Shown in pieces: positions 1 through 9,449 of a stretch of DNA of 35,441 nucleotides. Source of the DNA: Methanobacterium sp. UBA279 (lineage in GTDB: Archaea; Methanobacteriota; Methanobacteria; Methanobacteriales; Methanobacteriaceae); the NCBI GenBank assembly GCA_002502855.1, contig DAQK01000044.1:1-35441 (forward strand), given 5' to 3'. Numbering within the stretch: position 1 is the first letter of the stretch; the number at the start of each line of letters is the position of its first letter. Made by a program: the position numbers and the translations under genes. Below the pieces are notes generated by a model. It saw only the letters and a program-made list of their open reading frames with translations, made no database searches and was not told where the DNA came from.

Positions 1-1
1 A

Positions 2-238
2 GAACGATTATTCAAATTACTTCCCCAAATGGGAGGATTTCCACCGAACAAAAATGGAAAAATCGAAAAAGTATTCCAATTACCTCAAACAAAACCTAGG
101 CCTAGGCCATATACACACAATACACCAAACGATCAATCTATAAAAAAACCCTATCTAAACGTACTTTTACTAGGAATACTTATTTCCCAGGGCTACAATG
201 AAATCCAAGAAATCTACGCCATGATAAACTTTACATGA
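2..238 (+). CDS. 3' end of an unrecognised gene (5' truncated by window edge)
   Basis: A reading frame is open from base 2 to the TGA at 236-238 (78 codons visible), so this is probably the C-terminal part of a gene that begins outside the window; an internal ATG at 29 could also start a short ORF. The translation has a Pro/Lys/Arg-rich stretch (about residues 30-50, with PRPRP) followed by a hydrophobic segment, LNVLLLGILISQGY, and a short polar tail. I do not recognise a family. A second frame is also open for the first 32 codons, so coding assignment is weak. It converges with the DUF169 gene, whose stop lies about 50 bp further on. Confidence 0.3.
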   Translation, partial: ERLFKLLPQMGGFPPNKNGKIEKVFQLPQTKPRPRPYTHNTPNDQSIKKPYLNVLLLGILISQGYNEIQEIYAMINFT

Positions 239-286
239 AACAGACACTATGATATGAAGATAACAAATTTATTGAAGATGACAGAA

Positions 287-982
287 CTAGAGAACATCTT
301 TGAAGAAAGTTTTGGTCTTCATTTCCTCTAAATTATTAATTATACGCTCCAGATCTGAAGCAGGGATACTTACCATTACTTCATCCTCGTTGATCTCCAT
401 ATTTCTCCGAGAACCTATATCTCCAAATCCATAAGTCACTTCTCCGATGAGATAGGGGGTAGCTGCCATGGAACTGCATATAGGCCCGGAATCTGCTCCT
501 AATCCGTGCGAACCTGAATCGTAGGCATTGGCATGTAATATTAGCATGGCCTGCTGGGAATTACACACCAGAAAAATAACATCAGGTTCAAATTCCGCTT
601 CTTTAAGGGGTGCAAATAGTATTGCCTGGAATATTTCGGGTTCTACAGCTAAATTATTTTTCCAGGATCGCTGAACTGCAGGAATGTTTTTATGAACACC
701 GCCAGGCACTAAAAATGAACCACTTTGCATGTTTTTAGGGAATTCCTTGGGATCTTTAAGTCCAGAATGTCTTAAACCACCCATGCATTCCTCTTCTTCG
801 GACGTGGCATAGAATGTCTCGCCTTGCATTGCTTTACCCAGTTTGGTGCAGAACCGAGATTTTTCCTTTTCCTTTTCAATGTTTTTTGGCTCTCTCAAAG
901 ACCATTTAATGGCTACTGGATCTCTTTCAAGTATAAGTATGTTTTTAAGCTTCTCGCCTAATTCTCTAAATGAAGTCATCAT
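287..982 (-). CDS. DUF169 family protein
   Basis: This is a 231-residue protein of the DUF169 family (COG2043), common in methanogens and of unknown biochemical function. Recognisable family segments are the N-terminal LERDPVAIKW, a Cys-containing stretch with EEEECMGGLRHSGL, the SDPVIF-like core EFEPDVIFLVCNSQQAM, and the Gly/Ser-rich region DSGPICSSM followed by a C-terminal part with NMEINEDEVMVSIPA. No signal peptide or membrane segment is visible. An upstream in-frame TTG at 997 exists, but GGGGA at 991-995 sits 8 nt before the ATG at 982, so I chose that ATG. It is transcribed alone, downstream of the hdrA terminator region. Family assignment is firm; function is not known. Confidence 0.85.
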   Translation of the reverse strand: MMTSFRELGEKLKNILILERDPVAIKWSLREPKNIEKEKEKSRFCTKLGKAMQGETFYATSEEEECMGGLRHSGLKDPKEFPKNMQSGSFLVPGGVHKNIPAVQRSWKNNLAVEPEIFQAILFAPLKEAEFEPDVIFLVCNSQQAMLILHANAYDSGSHGLGADSGPICSSMAATPYLIGEVTYGFGDIGSRRNMEINEDEVMVSIPASDLERIINNLEEMKTKTFFKDVL

Positions 983-1039
983 TCTTTTAATCCCCAATTT
1001 TTTTGATTAATAAAATTGACAGATTATTTATTAGAGTTT

Positions 1040-1112
1040 TTTTGAGTTAAGAAAAGTTCAAAAATCTAAAAAAAATTCATTGAAAATTAAAAATAAAAGA
1101 AATAAAATGGTA
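1040..1112 (-). terminator. Pyrimidine-rich terminator after hdrA
   Basis: Just past the hdrA stop, the transcribed strand gives several U-rich runs in a row, including eight T in a row and repeats of TTTTATTT-like sequence. Archaeal intrinsic termination depends on such oligo-U tracts. No strong hairpin is seen. Confidence 0.5.
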
Positions 1113-1123
1113 TACACCCTGAT

Positions 1124-3109
1124 CTATTTTCCTGCTTGACCGCCCATGGCTGCTTCGATCTGGGCCATGATCTGAGCGGTTCTGAAGTGCTGCTGGTCCA
1201 TTGCTCCGGATGGGCAGGCTGCCACACAGGTTCCGCATCCTTTACACAGTGCAATGTTCACCTTGGCCTGTTCGTCTTCCCTTTCGATAGCTCCGAATGG
1301 GCAGAGTTCTATGCACACTTCGCATCCACCACATACATCGGTGTCCACTACAGCAACAATCGGCTCAATTTCCACTTCACCTTTGACCATTGGTATGGCT
1401 GCTCTTGCTGCTGCACCAGATGCCTGGGCTACTGCATCAGGAATGTCTTTTGGTCCCTGGGATACTCCTGCCAGATATACACCATCAGTTAAGGTGTCAA
1501 CAGGCCTAAGTTTGGGGTGAGCTTCCAAGAGGAAACCGTCTGCACTCTTGGAGAGACCGATGGTCTGTCTGAGTTCTTCGATTCCTTCTGGTGGTTCCAG
1601 TCCTACTGATAACACTACCATGTCGTAGTTGTACTCAGTAACTTTTCCAAGCATGGTGTCTTCTGCCCGGATGGTCAAGGTCTGGTCTGGGTTTTCCAGC
1701 ACGGTTGCTGGTCTGCCTCTTATGAATTTGATGCCGTATTTTTCCTGTGACCGTTTGTAGAACTCTTCGAATCCTTTACCGAATGCCCTTATATCCATGT
1801 AGTAGATGGTGACTTCGGTGTCAGGCTCGTGGTCTTTGATGAGCTGACCGTTTTTCATGGCGTACATGCAGCATACTCTGGAACAGTATGGCTTGTTGAT
1901 CTGTTCGTCTCTGGAACCAACACACTGGATGAAGGCCACGCTTTTTGGGGTTTCTCCATCTGATGGTTTCAGTACGTGTCCCTGGGTTGGACCGGAAGCG
2001 TTGATTAACCTTTCCAGTTCTAAACCAGTGATGACGTTTTCAGCTGATTCGTAACTCCATTCTTTCTTCTCGGTTGGGTCGTAAGGGTCGTATCCAGTGG
2101 CCACGATTATGGTACCGATGTCTAATTCAATGGTTTCTGGTTCCTGTTCGTGGTTTATTGCTCCTCTTTCACAGATCTGGTCGCAGAGTTTACATTCGAT
2201 ACAATAATCTTTATCAATGGTAGATACCAGTGGCACTGCCTGTGGGAATGGTATGTAGGATGCCTTTACCATACCCATTCCTTCGTCGAAGTAGTTTGGT
2301 ATTTCGATTGGGCATACATCTGAACAGCTTCCACAACCGGTACAGAGGTCTTCGATTACGTATCTTGGTTTTTTCTCTACTTTGACTTTGAAGTTACCAA
2401 TGTAACCGTCCACTTCTTTTACTTCGGAGTAGGATAAGAGTTCAATGTTGTCGTGTTTACCAGTGTCCACCATCTTTGGTGCCAGGATACACATGGAACA
2501 GTCCAGGGTAGGGAATGTTTTATCCAGCTGGGACATTCTTCCACCGATGGTGGGGTTTTTCTCTACCAGGTAGGTCTTAAATCCCATGTCACCCAGGTCA
2601 AGGGCGGCCTGGATACCAGCGACACCTCCACCTATAACCAGTGCAGTCTCTTTAACAGCTACGGTTTCAGCTTCCAGTGGTTCTAATAATCTTGCTTTGG
2701 CAACGGCCATTCTGATCAGATCTTTTGCCTTTTCTGTAGCGGCTTCAGGTTCGTCCATGTGAACCCATGAGTCGTGTTCCCTGATGTTTGCAAATTCAAA
2801 GAGGAACGGGTTCAGTCCGGCTTCTTTCACACATCTTCTGAATGTGGGTTCGTGAAGACGGGGTGAGCATGCTGCCACCACTACTCGGTTTATACCTTTT
2901 TCTTTGATGTCTTTCTGGATCATTTCCTGTCCAGGGTCAGAACAGAAGTACTTGTATTCTTTAGCTTCCACAACATTGGGCAGGGTTGCTGCATATTCTT
3001 CTAATGATGGAACATCGATCACACCACCAATGTTGATACCACAATGACATACATAGACTCCTATTTTTGGTTCTTCGGTTGCTTCTTGTTTCTTTTCTTC
3101 TTCTGCCAT
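1124..3109 (-). CDS. hdrA: CoB-CoM heterodisulfide reductase subunit A (HdrA)
   Basis: HdrA is the flavin-containing subunit of the soluble HdrABC complex, which with the MvhADG hydrogenase reduces CoM-S-S-CoB and ferredoxin by flavin-based electron bifurcation. The 661-residue protein shows, in order, an N-terminal Cys region (VYVCHCGINIGG, residues 17-29, and YFCSDPGQ at 54-61), a dinucleotide-binding Gly motif VIGGGVAGIQAALDLG (158-173), and four ferredoxin-type clusters: CTGCGSCSDVCP (256-267), CIECKLCDQIC (303-313), CGGCEVCIELCP (593-604) and CKGCGTCVAACP (622-633). All these Cys residues are ordinary UGC/UGU codons; no selenocysteine codon is present. Length equals the usual size for Methanobacteriales. 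The ATG is preceded by AGGTGAT. hdrB and hdrC are not in the window, as is usual in this order, where hdrA is unlinked. Confidence 0.97.
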   Translation of the reverse strand: MAEEEKKQEATEEPKIGVYVCHCGINIGGVIDVPSLEEYAATLPNVVEAKEYKYFCSDPGQEMIQKDIKEKGINRVVVAACSPRLHEPTFRRCVKEAGLNPFLFEFANIREHDSWVHMDEPEAATEKAKDLIRMAVAKARLLEPLEAETVAVKETALVIGGGVAGIQAALDLGDMGFKTYLVEKNPTIGGRMSQLDKTFPTLDCSMCILAPKMVDTGKHDNIELLSYSEVKEVDGYIGNFKVKVEKKPRYVIEDLCTGCGSCSDVCPIEIPNYFDEGMGMVKASYIPFPQAVPLVSTIDKDYCIECKLCDQICERGAINHEQEPETIELDIGTIIVATGYDPYDPTEKKEWSYESAENVITGLELERLINASGPTQGHVLKPSDGETPKSVAFIQCVGSRDEQINKPYCSRVCCMYAMKNGQLIKDHEPDTEVTIYYMDIRAFGKGFEEFYKRSQEKYGIKFIRGRPATVLENPDQTLTIRAEDTMLGKVTEYNYDMVVLSVGLEPPEGIEELRQTIGLSKSADGFLLEAHPKLRPVDTLTDGVYLAGVSQGPKDIPDAVAQASGAAARAAIPMVKGEVEIEPIVAVVDTDVCGGCEVCIELCPFGAIEREDEQAKVNIALCKGCGTCVAACPSGAMDQQHFRTAQIMAQIEAAMGGQAGK

Positions 3110-3181
3110 TAGATCACCTATATTCGAATATGATAATCATCTAATCTAACATAGTATTTTATGGTGTACGGTGTATCACCA

Positions 3182-3230
3182 CTATAAATAAAGTTTTCTA
3201 TTTATTTTTTTATACAAAGTATATATACTA
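3182..3230 (-). promoter_or_regulatory. hdrA promoter region with TATA-like boxes
   Basis: Two AT-rich candidates lie upstream of hdrA. One is the 12-bp palindrome AGTATATATACT (3218-3229). The other, reading TTTATTTATAG on the minus strand (about 3182-3192), is nearer and would give a leader of about 45-55 nt. The leader contains GGTG-ATA-CACC, able to form a small hairpin. Which box is used cannot be decided by eye. Confidence 0.4.
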
Positions 3231-3290
3231 GAAAAAAATCCACCTGAAAATCAAACGGCAAGATTCTATTTCCAGTTCCAGGTAAATAAA

Positions 3291-3316
3291 AATCCTTTTA
3301 AAATAAAAAAAAAGAT
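3291..3316 (-). terminator. Oligo-U terminator after radA
   Basis: Downstream of the radA stop the minus-strand transcript has nine T in a row (3305-3313) followed by ATTTTAAAAGG, a typical archaeal U-tract terminator. Confidence 0.55.
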
Positions 3317-3361
3317 GAAAAGGAATTAAAATTTGATAAGGAGTTTGGTATGCCCTTAAAT

Positions 3362-4297
3362 CTAATCGACTATACCCTCGGTAACGATCTTGAAAACCGC
3401 TTCTCCTTCGGGTAAGTGGGGACTGTCCATTAGCCTAGCGATTCTTTTACCGGCCAAACCTTTCTTAAGCCATATCCTGTATGTAGCGGCGTGTCCCAGA
3501 ACGTGACCTCCAATGGCCTTGGTAGGACTGCCGAAAAATGCATCTGGACGGGCCTGTACCTGATTGGTTACAAATACGGCAACATTATAGGTGTTGGCAA
3601 TATTTTGCAGTGTATGGAGGTGTTGATTCAGTTTCTGCTGTCTGGTGGCCAATGATTCCCTTCCCACATATTCCGCACGGAAATGGGCGGTCAATGAGTC
3701 CACTATGACCAGCTTGATCTTTGCACTGCCTTGTATGAGTTCGTTAACCTTATCTGCCATCAGCATCTGGTGGGCCGAGTTAAACGCCCGGGCTATGTGT
3801 ATCTTTGCCAGAACTTCTTCCACATCCAGCCCGAATCCTTCTGCTATCTGCTCGATTCTCTCTGGACGGAAGGTATTTTCGGTATCAATAAAAACACATT
3901 CTCCATTTAAACCCTTCTTCTCCAGGGGTAACTGCACACTGACGGCTAATTCGTGTGATATCTGGCTTTTACCAGAACCAAATTCACCAAAAACTTCAGT
4001 TATTGACTGGGTTTCTATTCCACCTCCGATCAATTCATCAACAGCAGTGCTTCCAGTGGTTATCCGGCCGACATCCTTCCGGCGTTCCATAACATCCAGG
4101 GCAGTTTCAAAGTCTATCTGCTCTGCCTTACGGGCAGCTTCAATTACTTTTTCGGCTACTCCCTCCCCAATATCTGCCTTCACACTTAATTCCTTGGCTG
4201 TGGCGGTGGCTAACCTCATCATATCGCCGAAACCGGCGTCTCTGAGTTTTTGGGCTGTTTTCTCCCCAACACTTGGTAATTCTTCCAGTTCAACCAT
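3362..4297 (-). CDS. radA: DNA repair and recombination protein RadA
   Basis: RadA is the archaeal RecA/Rad51 recombinase; it forms filaments on ssDNA and catalyses ATP-dependent strand exchange. The 311-residue protein has the N-terminal helix-hairpin-helix domain (LPSVGEKTAQKLRDAGFGD, residues 7-26), Walker A GEFGSGKS (104-111), Walker B LVIVDS (196-201), and the L1/L2 region RAEYVGRESLATRQQKLNQH followed by VTNQVQARPDAFFG. There is no intein, and the length matches the family. An ATG four codons upstream (4309) is in frame, but the GGAG lying inside that codon context is placed 6 nt before the ATG at 4297, so the downstream start is preferred. It follows the RPA gene by 42 bp and is probably co-transcribed with it. 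Confidence 0.97.
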   Translation of the reverse strand: MVELEELPSVGEKTAQKLRDAGFGDMMRLATATAKELSVKADIGEGVAEKVIEAARKAEQIDFETALDVMERRKDVGRITTGSTAVDELIGGGIETQSITEVFGEFGSGKSQISHELAVSVQLPLEKKGLNGECVFIDTENTFRPERIEQIAEGFGLDVEEVLAKIHIARAFNSAHQMLMADKVNELIQGSAKIKLVIVDSLTAHFRAEYVGRESLATRQQKLNQHLHTLQNIANTYNVAVFVTNQVQARPDAFFGSPTKAIGGHVLGHAATYRIWLKKGLAGKRIARLMDSPHLPEGEAVFKIVTEGIVD

Positions 4298-4339
4298 TTT
4301 AATCTCCATTTAACGTTTAATTTTTTACACATCTTCAAA

Positions 4340-6718
4340 TTAAAGCTTCTTTTCCAGTACTTTACGGGTGTTGAGTCTTATTTCTTCATTATATTCATCG
4401 TAATTCGCGTTGGCAATGATGGTTATCTCCATTTCCAAGAGATCATTTACTTTATCTTCCAGAGATCCTTCATCACCAGTTTTACGAAGGATTTCTTCCA
4501 CTTCCGGGGTGGTCATTTCAATGAGTTCCTCTGCTGATTTTCTGAAGAAGGTGGTACGTATGGTACCGGTATCATCTTCAATCACCAGCGGGATAATCAT
4601 AAGATAATTGGGTTCTTCTATTTCTTCTCCACAGATTTCACAGACGAAGTTCTCCCCGGCAGGGTTCACCCTTTTGTTACAGTTAGGACACATCTCATAG
4701 AGGATTTTGTTCCCATAGGCCTCGATTACCTTCCCAGCTACCTTTATATTCCTATCGTTTTCTTCTATTTCATCGATTTTCTTTTTAGGATATCTTTTTT
4801 CCTGGATTTCGTTGATGGAAGGTATTTTAGAAGCTTCTTCTTCATCTGCCTTGGCTATGGGAGTGTTTCTACTTAAACTTAGCTCGATATGGTCATTTCT
4901 AAGTACCACCCTGGGATTTTCTATTTTAATCACGTCTCCTTCATTCAATGGTGTTTTAACCTTCTCATCCCATAGTGATGCTCTGACCACTCCAGTATGA
5001 TCCCCTATCTCCACTGAACGCACCACTCCTGGGGTGCCGTCACTTCTTACGAATTCGTTGGGATCATCCAAGCCCACTACCCGGCCGATTAATCGAACGT
5101 CCCGGTCACCCTCCTTGAGTTCCTCTATATTCTTTTTTTGGTAGATGGATTTTTCAAGTTCGCTTAGAGAGGGCAGATCTTTCAGCTCTTCATCGCTTGG
5201 TTTGATCAACCTGGCCGTTTTTCCAACACTGAGTTCGATATCCTGGGTTCCCATTCGGGTTCTTGCATTCTCGATTTTAACTGCGTCTCCCATATTCAGC
5301 GAGCTTTCTGCCTTTTCATCCCAGAAGGATATCCTTACCACGCCACTATCATCAGCGACTTCAGCCGAACGAACCAGCCCCGTACTACCATCGTCTCTCT
5401 GGAACTCGTTGGGTTCGAAAAGGTTTATAACCCGTCCGATTATATCCACTTCTTCTCCTTCATCTTCGATGGTATTTAAATCCCCAATTTTAACCGGTTT
5501 AAGGTATTTACCACATTCTTCAAGCATTTCTTTTATATCATCTTCTAATGGAGGATTCACTGTTATAACGGTGTTCCAGTTGGTGTTTATTCGGTAATCT
5601 GTACCGGAATAATCGTCGAATTCGATGTTTCCCCCGGTGATTTTTATGACGTCTCCCTTTTTCAGCTCAATTTTGGTATCTTCATTCCATAAGGTGACCC
5701 TTATTTTACCCGTGTTGTCTTCTATCTCCAGGGATCTGACCTGGCCGGTGCTGGCATCATCCCTTACAAAGGTTATGGTGTCATAGATTTTACTCACCAC
5801 ACCAAAAACAGTCACGTCACGCATTTCATGGGCGTCACCAATTTTCAGGACGCTTTCAGTGTATTCTGGGACGTCGAAGTCGCCTTTTATTATCCTTCCC
5901 AGATAGAAATGGGATAGTGATATTACACCATTCCGCAGTCTGCTTTGGGCTCCTAACACTTTTATAGAATCGCCTTCCTGGATATCCAGGGCTTCTAAGA
6001 GTTCTGTGTCTTTATTCCATAACATGAGACTGGTTTTTCCACTTTTATCCTGTATTTCCAGGGGAATGAATTTTCCTTCCTTACCATTTCGGTCGAAGGT
6101 CCTAACCCGGGGGATCCTGATGACCCTGGCAATAATGTTGACTTCCATGTCCTCTTTGATATCCTTTATATCTGTTATTTTCTCTTCATATGGTGGTAAA
6201 TCAGGATAATCATCTTCGGAGACCTTTTCAATGGTGGAGTTGAGGTTGAGGTGTGCTTCGTCACTTCTGAATCCCTGTTTTATTTCAACACCCTTTACCC
6301 TTATCACGTCGCCTTCCTGGAATTTTTTAAGTAGCTTGATATTCTCAGTCCACATCACTACTCTCATTTCACCAGTATCGTCAGCTATTAATATATTGGC
6401 CAATTTTCCTTCTCTTCCCTTTCTGTTGACGAATTTTTTCACATTGGAAATACGTTTAACTCTTCCAACCAGACTCACGTTGTGATTGCCGGCTTTTAGC
6501 TCGGATATTTTGTACTCTTTGGAATCTTCGGCTAATGGCTTGTTTTCTTCGTCCACATATTCGCCCACAATTACTCGAGCCACATCCAGTTCACCCATGA
6601 AACTAACTTCCTCATAATCCTTCATACGGGTTTTCATTTCCTCTAAAAACTCGTCATATGAGATTTTATCCTTTATTTTCTCATATTCGTCCCTAATCTC
6701 TTGGTTTATTTCCGTCAT
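4340..6718 (-). CDS. rpa: Replication protein A, single polypeptide with six OB-like folds and a zinc finger
   Basis: This is the euryarchaeal single-stranded DNA-binding protein RPA. After a helical N-terminus, OB-fold repeats can be followed by their recurring pattern (GRV..hydrophobic..FxRxDGxxGxVRSxEIxDxTGxVRxxLWDE..GDxIKI): approximately residues 80-165, 190-275, 290-375, 423-500, 541-620 and a C-terminal OB of about 660-790 interrupted by a CPNC/CEIC zinc ribbon (Cys 677, 680, 693, 696). Repeats 4 and 5 are the most alike, linkers included, and look like a recent internal duplication. The 792-residue length exceeds the M. jannaschii type, which has four OB folds. The start at 6718 is chosen for the GAGGG placed 7-8 nt upstream; an ATG nine codons earlier lacks a site. 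It probably heads an operon with radA. Confidence 0.93.
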   Translation of the reverse strand: MTEINQEIRDEYEKIKDKISYDEFLEEMKTRMKDYEEVSFMGELDVARVIVGEYVDEENKPLAEDSKEYKISELKAGNHNVSLVGRVKRISNVKKFVNRKGREGKLANILIADDTGEMRVVMWTENIKLLKKFQEGDVIRVKGVEIKQGFRSDEAHLNLNSTIEKVSEDDYPDLPPYEEKITDIKDIKEDMEVNIIARVIRIPRVRTFDRNGKEGKFIPLEIQDKSGKTSLMLWNKDTELLEALDIQEGDSIKVLGAQSRLRNGVISLSHFYLGRIIKGDFDVPEYTESVLKIGDAHEMRDVTVFGVVSKIYDTITFVRDDASTGQVRSLEIEDNTGKIRVTLWNEDTKIELKKGDVIKITGGNIEFDDYSGTDYRINTNWNTVITVNPPLEDDIKEMLEECGKYLKPVKIGDLNTIEDEGEEVDIIGRVINLFEPNEFQRDDGSTGLVRSAEVADDSGVVRISFWDEKAESSLNMGDAVKIENARTRMGTQDIELSVGKTARLIKPSDEELKDLPSLSELEKSIYQKKNIEELKEGDRDVRLIGRVVGLDDPNEFVRSDGTPGVVRSVEIGDHTGVVRASLWDEKVKTPLNEGDVIKIENPRVVLRNDHIELSLSRNTPIAKADEEEASKIPSINEIQEKRYPKKKIDEIEENDRNIKVAGKVIEAYGNKILYEMCPNCNKRVNPAGENFVCEICGEEIEEPNYLMIIPLVIEDDTGTIRTTFFRKSAEELIEMTTPEVEEILRKTGDEGSLEDKVNDLLEMEITIIANANYDEYNEEIRLNTRKVLEKKL

Positions 6719-6747
6719 TTGACTTCCCTCATCAAAATATTTCACTT

Positions 6748-6777
6748 CGATCTTATTATAATTATAAGATAAGATCG
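6748..6777. promoter_or_regulatory. Inverted repeat just upstream of RPA
   Basis: CGATCTTAT (6748-6756) and ATAAGATCG (6769-6777) are perfect 9-bp arms around a 12-nt AT-rich centre. A shorter nested pair ATCTTAT/ATAAGAT (6750-6770) shares the left arm. It lies 30-59 bp before the RPA start codon and is either an operator or structure in the mRNA leader. Confidence 0.45.
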
Positions 6778-6805
6778 GGTTTGTGTTTCTGTTAGTAATT
6801 AATAA

Positions 6806-6838
6806 TAGTAATACAATATATAAATATTTGTATTACTA
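6806..6838. promoter_or_regulatory. Perfect 11-bp inverted repeat enclosing a TATA box
   Basis: TAGTAATACAA (6806-6816) and TTGTATTACTA (6828-6838) are exact reverse complements, separated by the 11-nt TATATAAATAT. A TATA box inside a long dyad is a typical layout for an archaeal repressor operator. On the minus strand it would serve RPA-radA with a leader of about 75-80 nt; on the plus strand it is about 270 bp before the MarR gene. Confidence 0.6.
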
Positions 6839-7021
6839 AGGGTGGATTTTCCCAGATTTTTGTATCCATAATTGATGAGTTTGGGAAATATAATAATTTA
6901 TTCTCTCTTTAATACTATTATGATCTATTAATTTATTAAAAAATAATTTCCCGAGCATTTGAGAAGTAATAAATCATGAATTTTACAGGAAAATTTTAGG
7001 TAGAAAATAGACTGGTTCTAC

Positions 7022-7063
7022 TTAATATATTAATACTCCACTAGCAAACTAGTTATAATAGTT
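7022..7063 (+). promoter_or_regulatory. Probable promoter and operator of the MarR-leuCDB operon
   Basis: TTAATATATTAAT (about 7022-7033) is a TATA-like box. It is followed by the 8-bp palindrome AACTAGTT (7047-7054), whose AACTA also pairs with TAGTT at 7059-7063, and by further GTTAG copies. The dyad lies near the expected transcription start, where an autoregulatory MarR protein could block initiation. Confidence 0.4.
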
Positions 7064-7109
7064 AGTTAGATAAAACTATTTAATTGAACCATGATAACCC
7101 GGTGAGAAA

Positions 7110-7529
7110 GTGCACAGAGAACTAGAATTGGTGGAATCAATGGATAAATTAACCACATTCACCAGAAAATTCCAGAAACAACTTTTAAGTGGAGATCTAA
7201 AACATTACACCCTTAGACAGCTCTATTACATCGAACTCATCAACAAAAACAGGGGAATAAGTATCTCCGACCTCGCCAGGATCCTGGGTGTGAAAAAATC
7301 AACGGTTTCAGTGGCCATAAACCAGCTGATAGATTTGGGAATAGTGGAAAAAACCCAATCTGAAAGAGATAAAAGATTTTATTACCTGGAACTCACACTA
7401 AAAGGTGAAGAAATCATAGAAAAGCACATGCAGGTCCATAAAAACACGATAAAAAAGATTTTAGAGATTTTGAACCCAGAAGAGGTTGATAATTTCATTG
7501 ATATTGTAAATAAGATGTCTACATTATAA
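7110..7529 (+). CDS. MarR family transcriptional regulator
   Basis: A 139-residue winged-helix protein of the MarR family. The N-terminal dimerisation helices are followed by LRQLYYIELINKNRGISISDLARILGV, the recognition helix region KKSTVSVAINQLIDLGIVEK (about residues 65-84), and the wing SERDKRFYYLELTLKGEEI. No cysteine redox pair is visible. The start is a GTG with GGTGA 4 nt upstream. The stop lies only 35 bp before leuC on the same strand, so it is probably the first gene of the leuCDB operon. The family acts as homodimers binding inverted repeats, commonly at their own promoter; control of leucine genes here is inferred from position only, and the ligand is unknown. Confidence 0.88.
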   Translation: MHRELELVESMDKLTTFTRKFQKQLLSGDLKHYTLRQLYYIELINKNRGISISDLARILGVKKSTVSVAINQLIDLGIVEKTQSERDKRFYYLELTLKGEEIIEKHMQVHKNTIKKILEILNPEEVDNFIDIVNKMSTL

Positions 7530-7564
7530 AATAACCTATTAAATAAAAATTGGAGGAAACAAAA

Positions 7565-8818
<1,254 letters not shown>

Positions 8819-8874
8819 AAAAATTTGAGTTTAAAATCACAGATTAAAATAATTAATGTTAACAGGTGTTTATA

Positions 8875-9381
8875 ATGAAAGACAAAATCAAAGGAAGGGT
8901 TTGGAAGTTTGGAGATGATATAGACACGGATATAATCATCCCCGGGAGATATTTAGTAATCACCGATGAAAATGAACTGGCCAAACATGTCATGGAAGGA
9001 TTAGACCCAGAATTCTACAGTAAAACCGAGGAAGGAGATATCATACTGGCCGGGAAAAACTTCGGCTGCGGTTCCTCCCGGGAACACGCCCCCATAGCCC
9101 TCAAGGCCGCGGGGATATCGGCAGTTGTAGCGGAATCTTTTGCCCGTATATTCTACCGAAACGCCATAAATGTAGGACTTCCCCTCTTAGAATCTGAAAA
9201 GATTTCATCCAGCTTTGATGAGGGAGAAGAAATCGAATTAGACATGGATAAAGGCGTTTTAAAGAATGAAGGAACTGGTAAAGAATACGAAGTAAAGAAA
9301 TTACCCGAATTCATGCTGGAAATCCTGAACAACGGTGGATTAATCCCCTACCTTAGAGAAAAGTTGAAAGAAGAGATGTAA
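8875..9381 (+). CDS. leuD: 3-isopropylmalate dehydratase small subunit
   Basis: The 168-residue swivelling subunit that completes the active site of the LeuC-type dehydratase. Family motifs are KFGDDIDTDIIIPGRYL (N-terminal), AGKNFGCGSSREHAP and FARIFYRNAINVGLP. The specificity loop reads YLVI at residues 26-29. In the M. jannaschii homoaconitase small subunit this loop is YLRT, with Arg26 binding the longer substrate carboxylate, whereas leucine-pathway enzymes have a hydrophobic residue there; the Val here supports isopropylmalate isomerase rather than homoaconitase. The start at 8875 has GGTG 6 nt upstream; a GTG at 8866 overlaps that site and is unlikely. It is followed by leuB after 68 bp. 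Confidence 0.88.
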   Translation: MKDKIKGRVWKFGDDIDTDIIIPGRYLVITDENELAKHVMEGLDPEFYSKTEEGDIILAGKNFGCGSSREHAPIALKAAGISAVVAESFARIFYRNAINVGLPLLESEKISSSFDEGEEIELDMDKGVLKNEGTGKEYEVKKLPEFMLEILNNGGLIPYLREKLKEEM

Positions 9382-9449
9382 GTAAGAAGAACTGAAATTA
9401 ACAGAAATGTAAAAAATTAACGTAAAAAATCAACCGAAGGAGCACTTTT

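Noticed and set aside
1124..3109. Selenocysteine in HdrA
   Set aside because: Some methanococcal HdrA proteins contain selenocysteine, but every relevant Cys codon here is UGC or UGU and there is no in-frame UGA.
3645..4313. Long plus-strand frame opposite radA (222 codons), and similar frames opposite RPA, thiL and srp54
   Set aside because: They are antisense shadows of well-recognised genes with low-complexity Ser/Phe-rich translations and no family resemblance.
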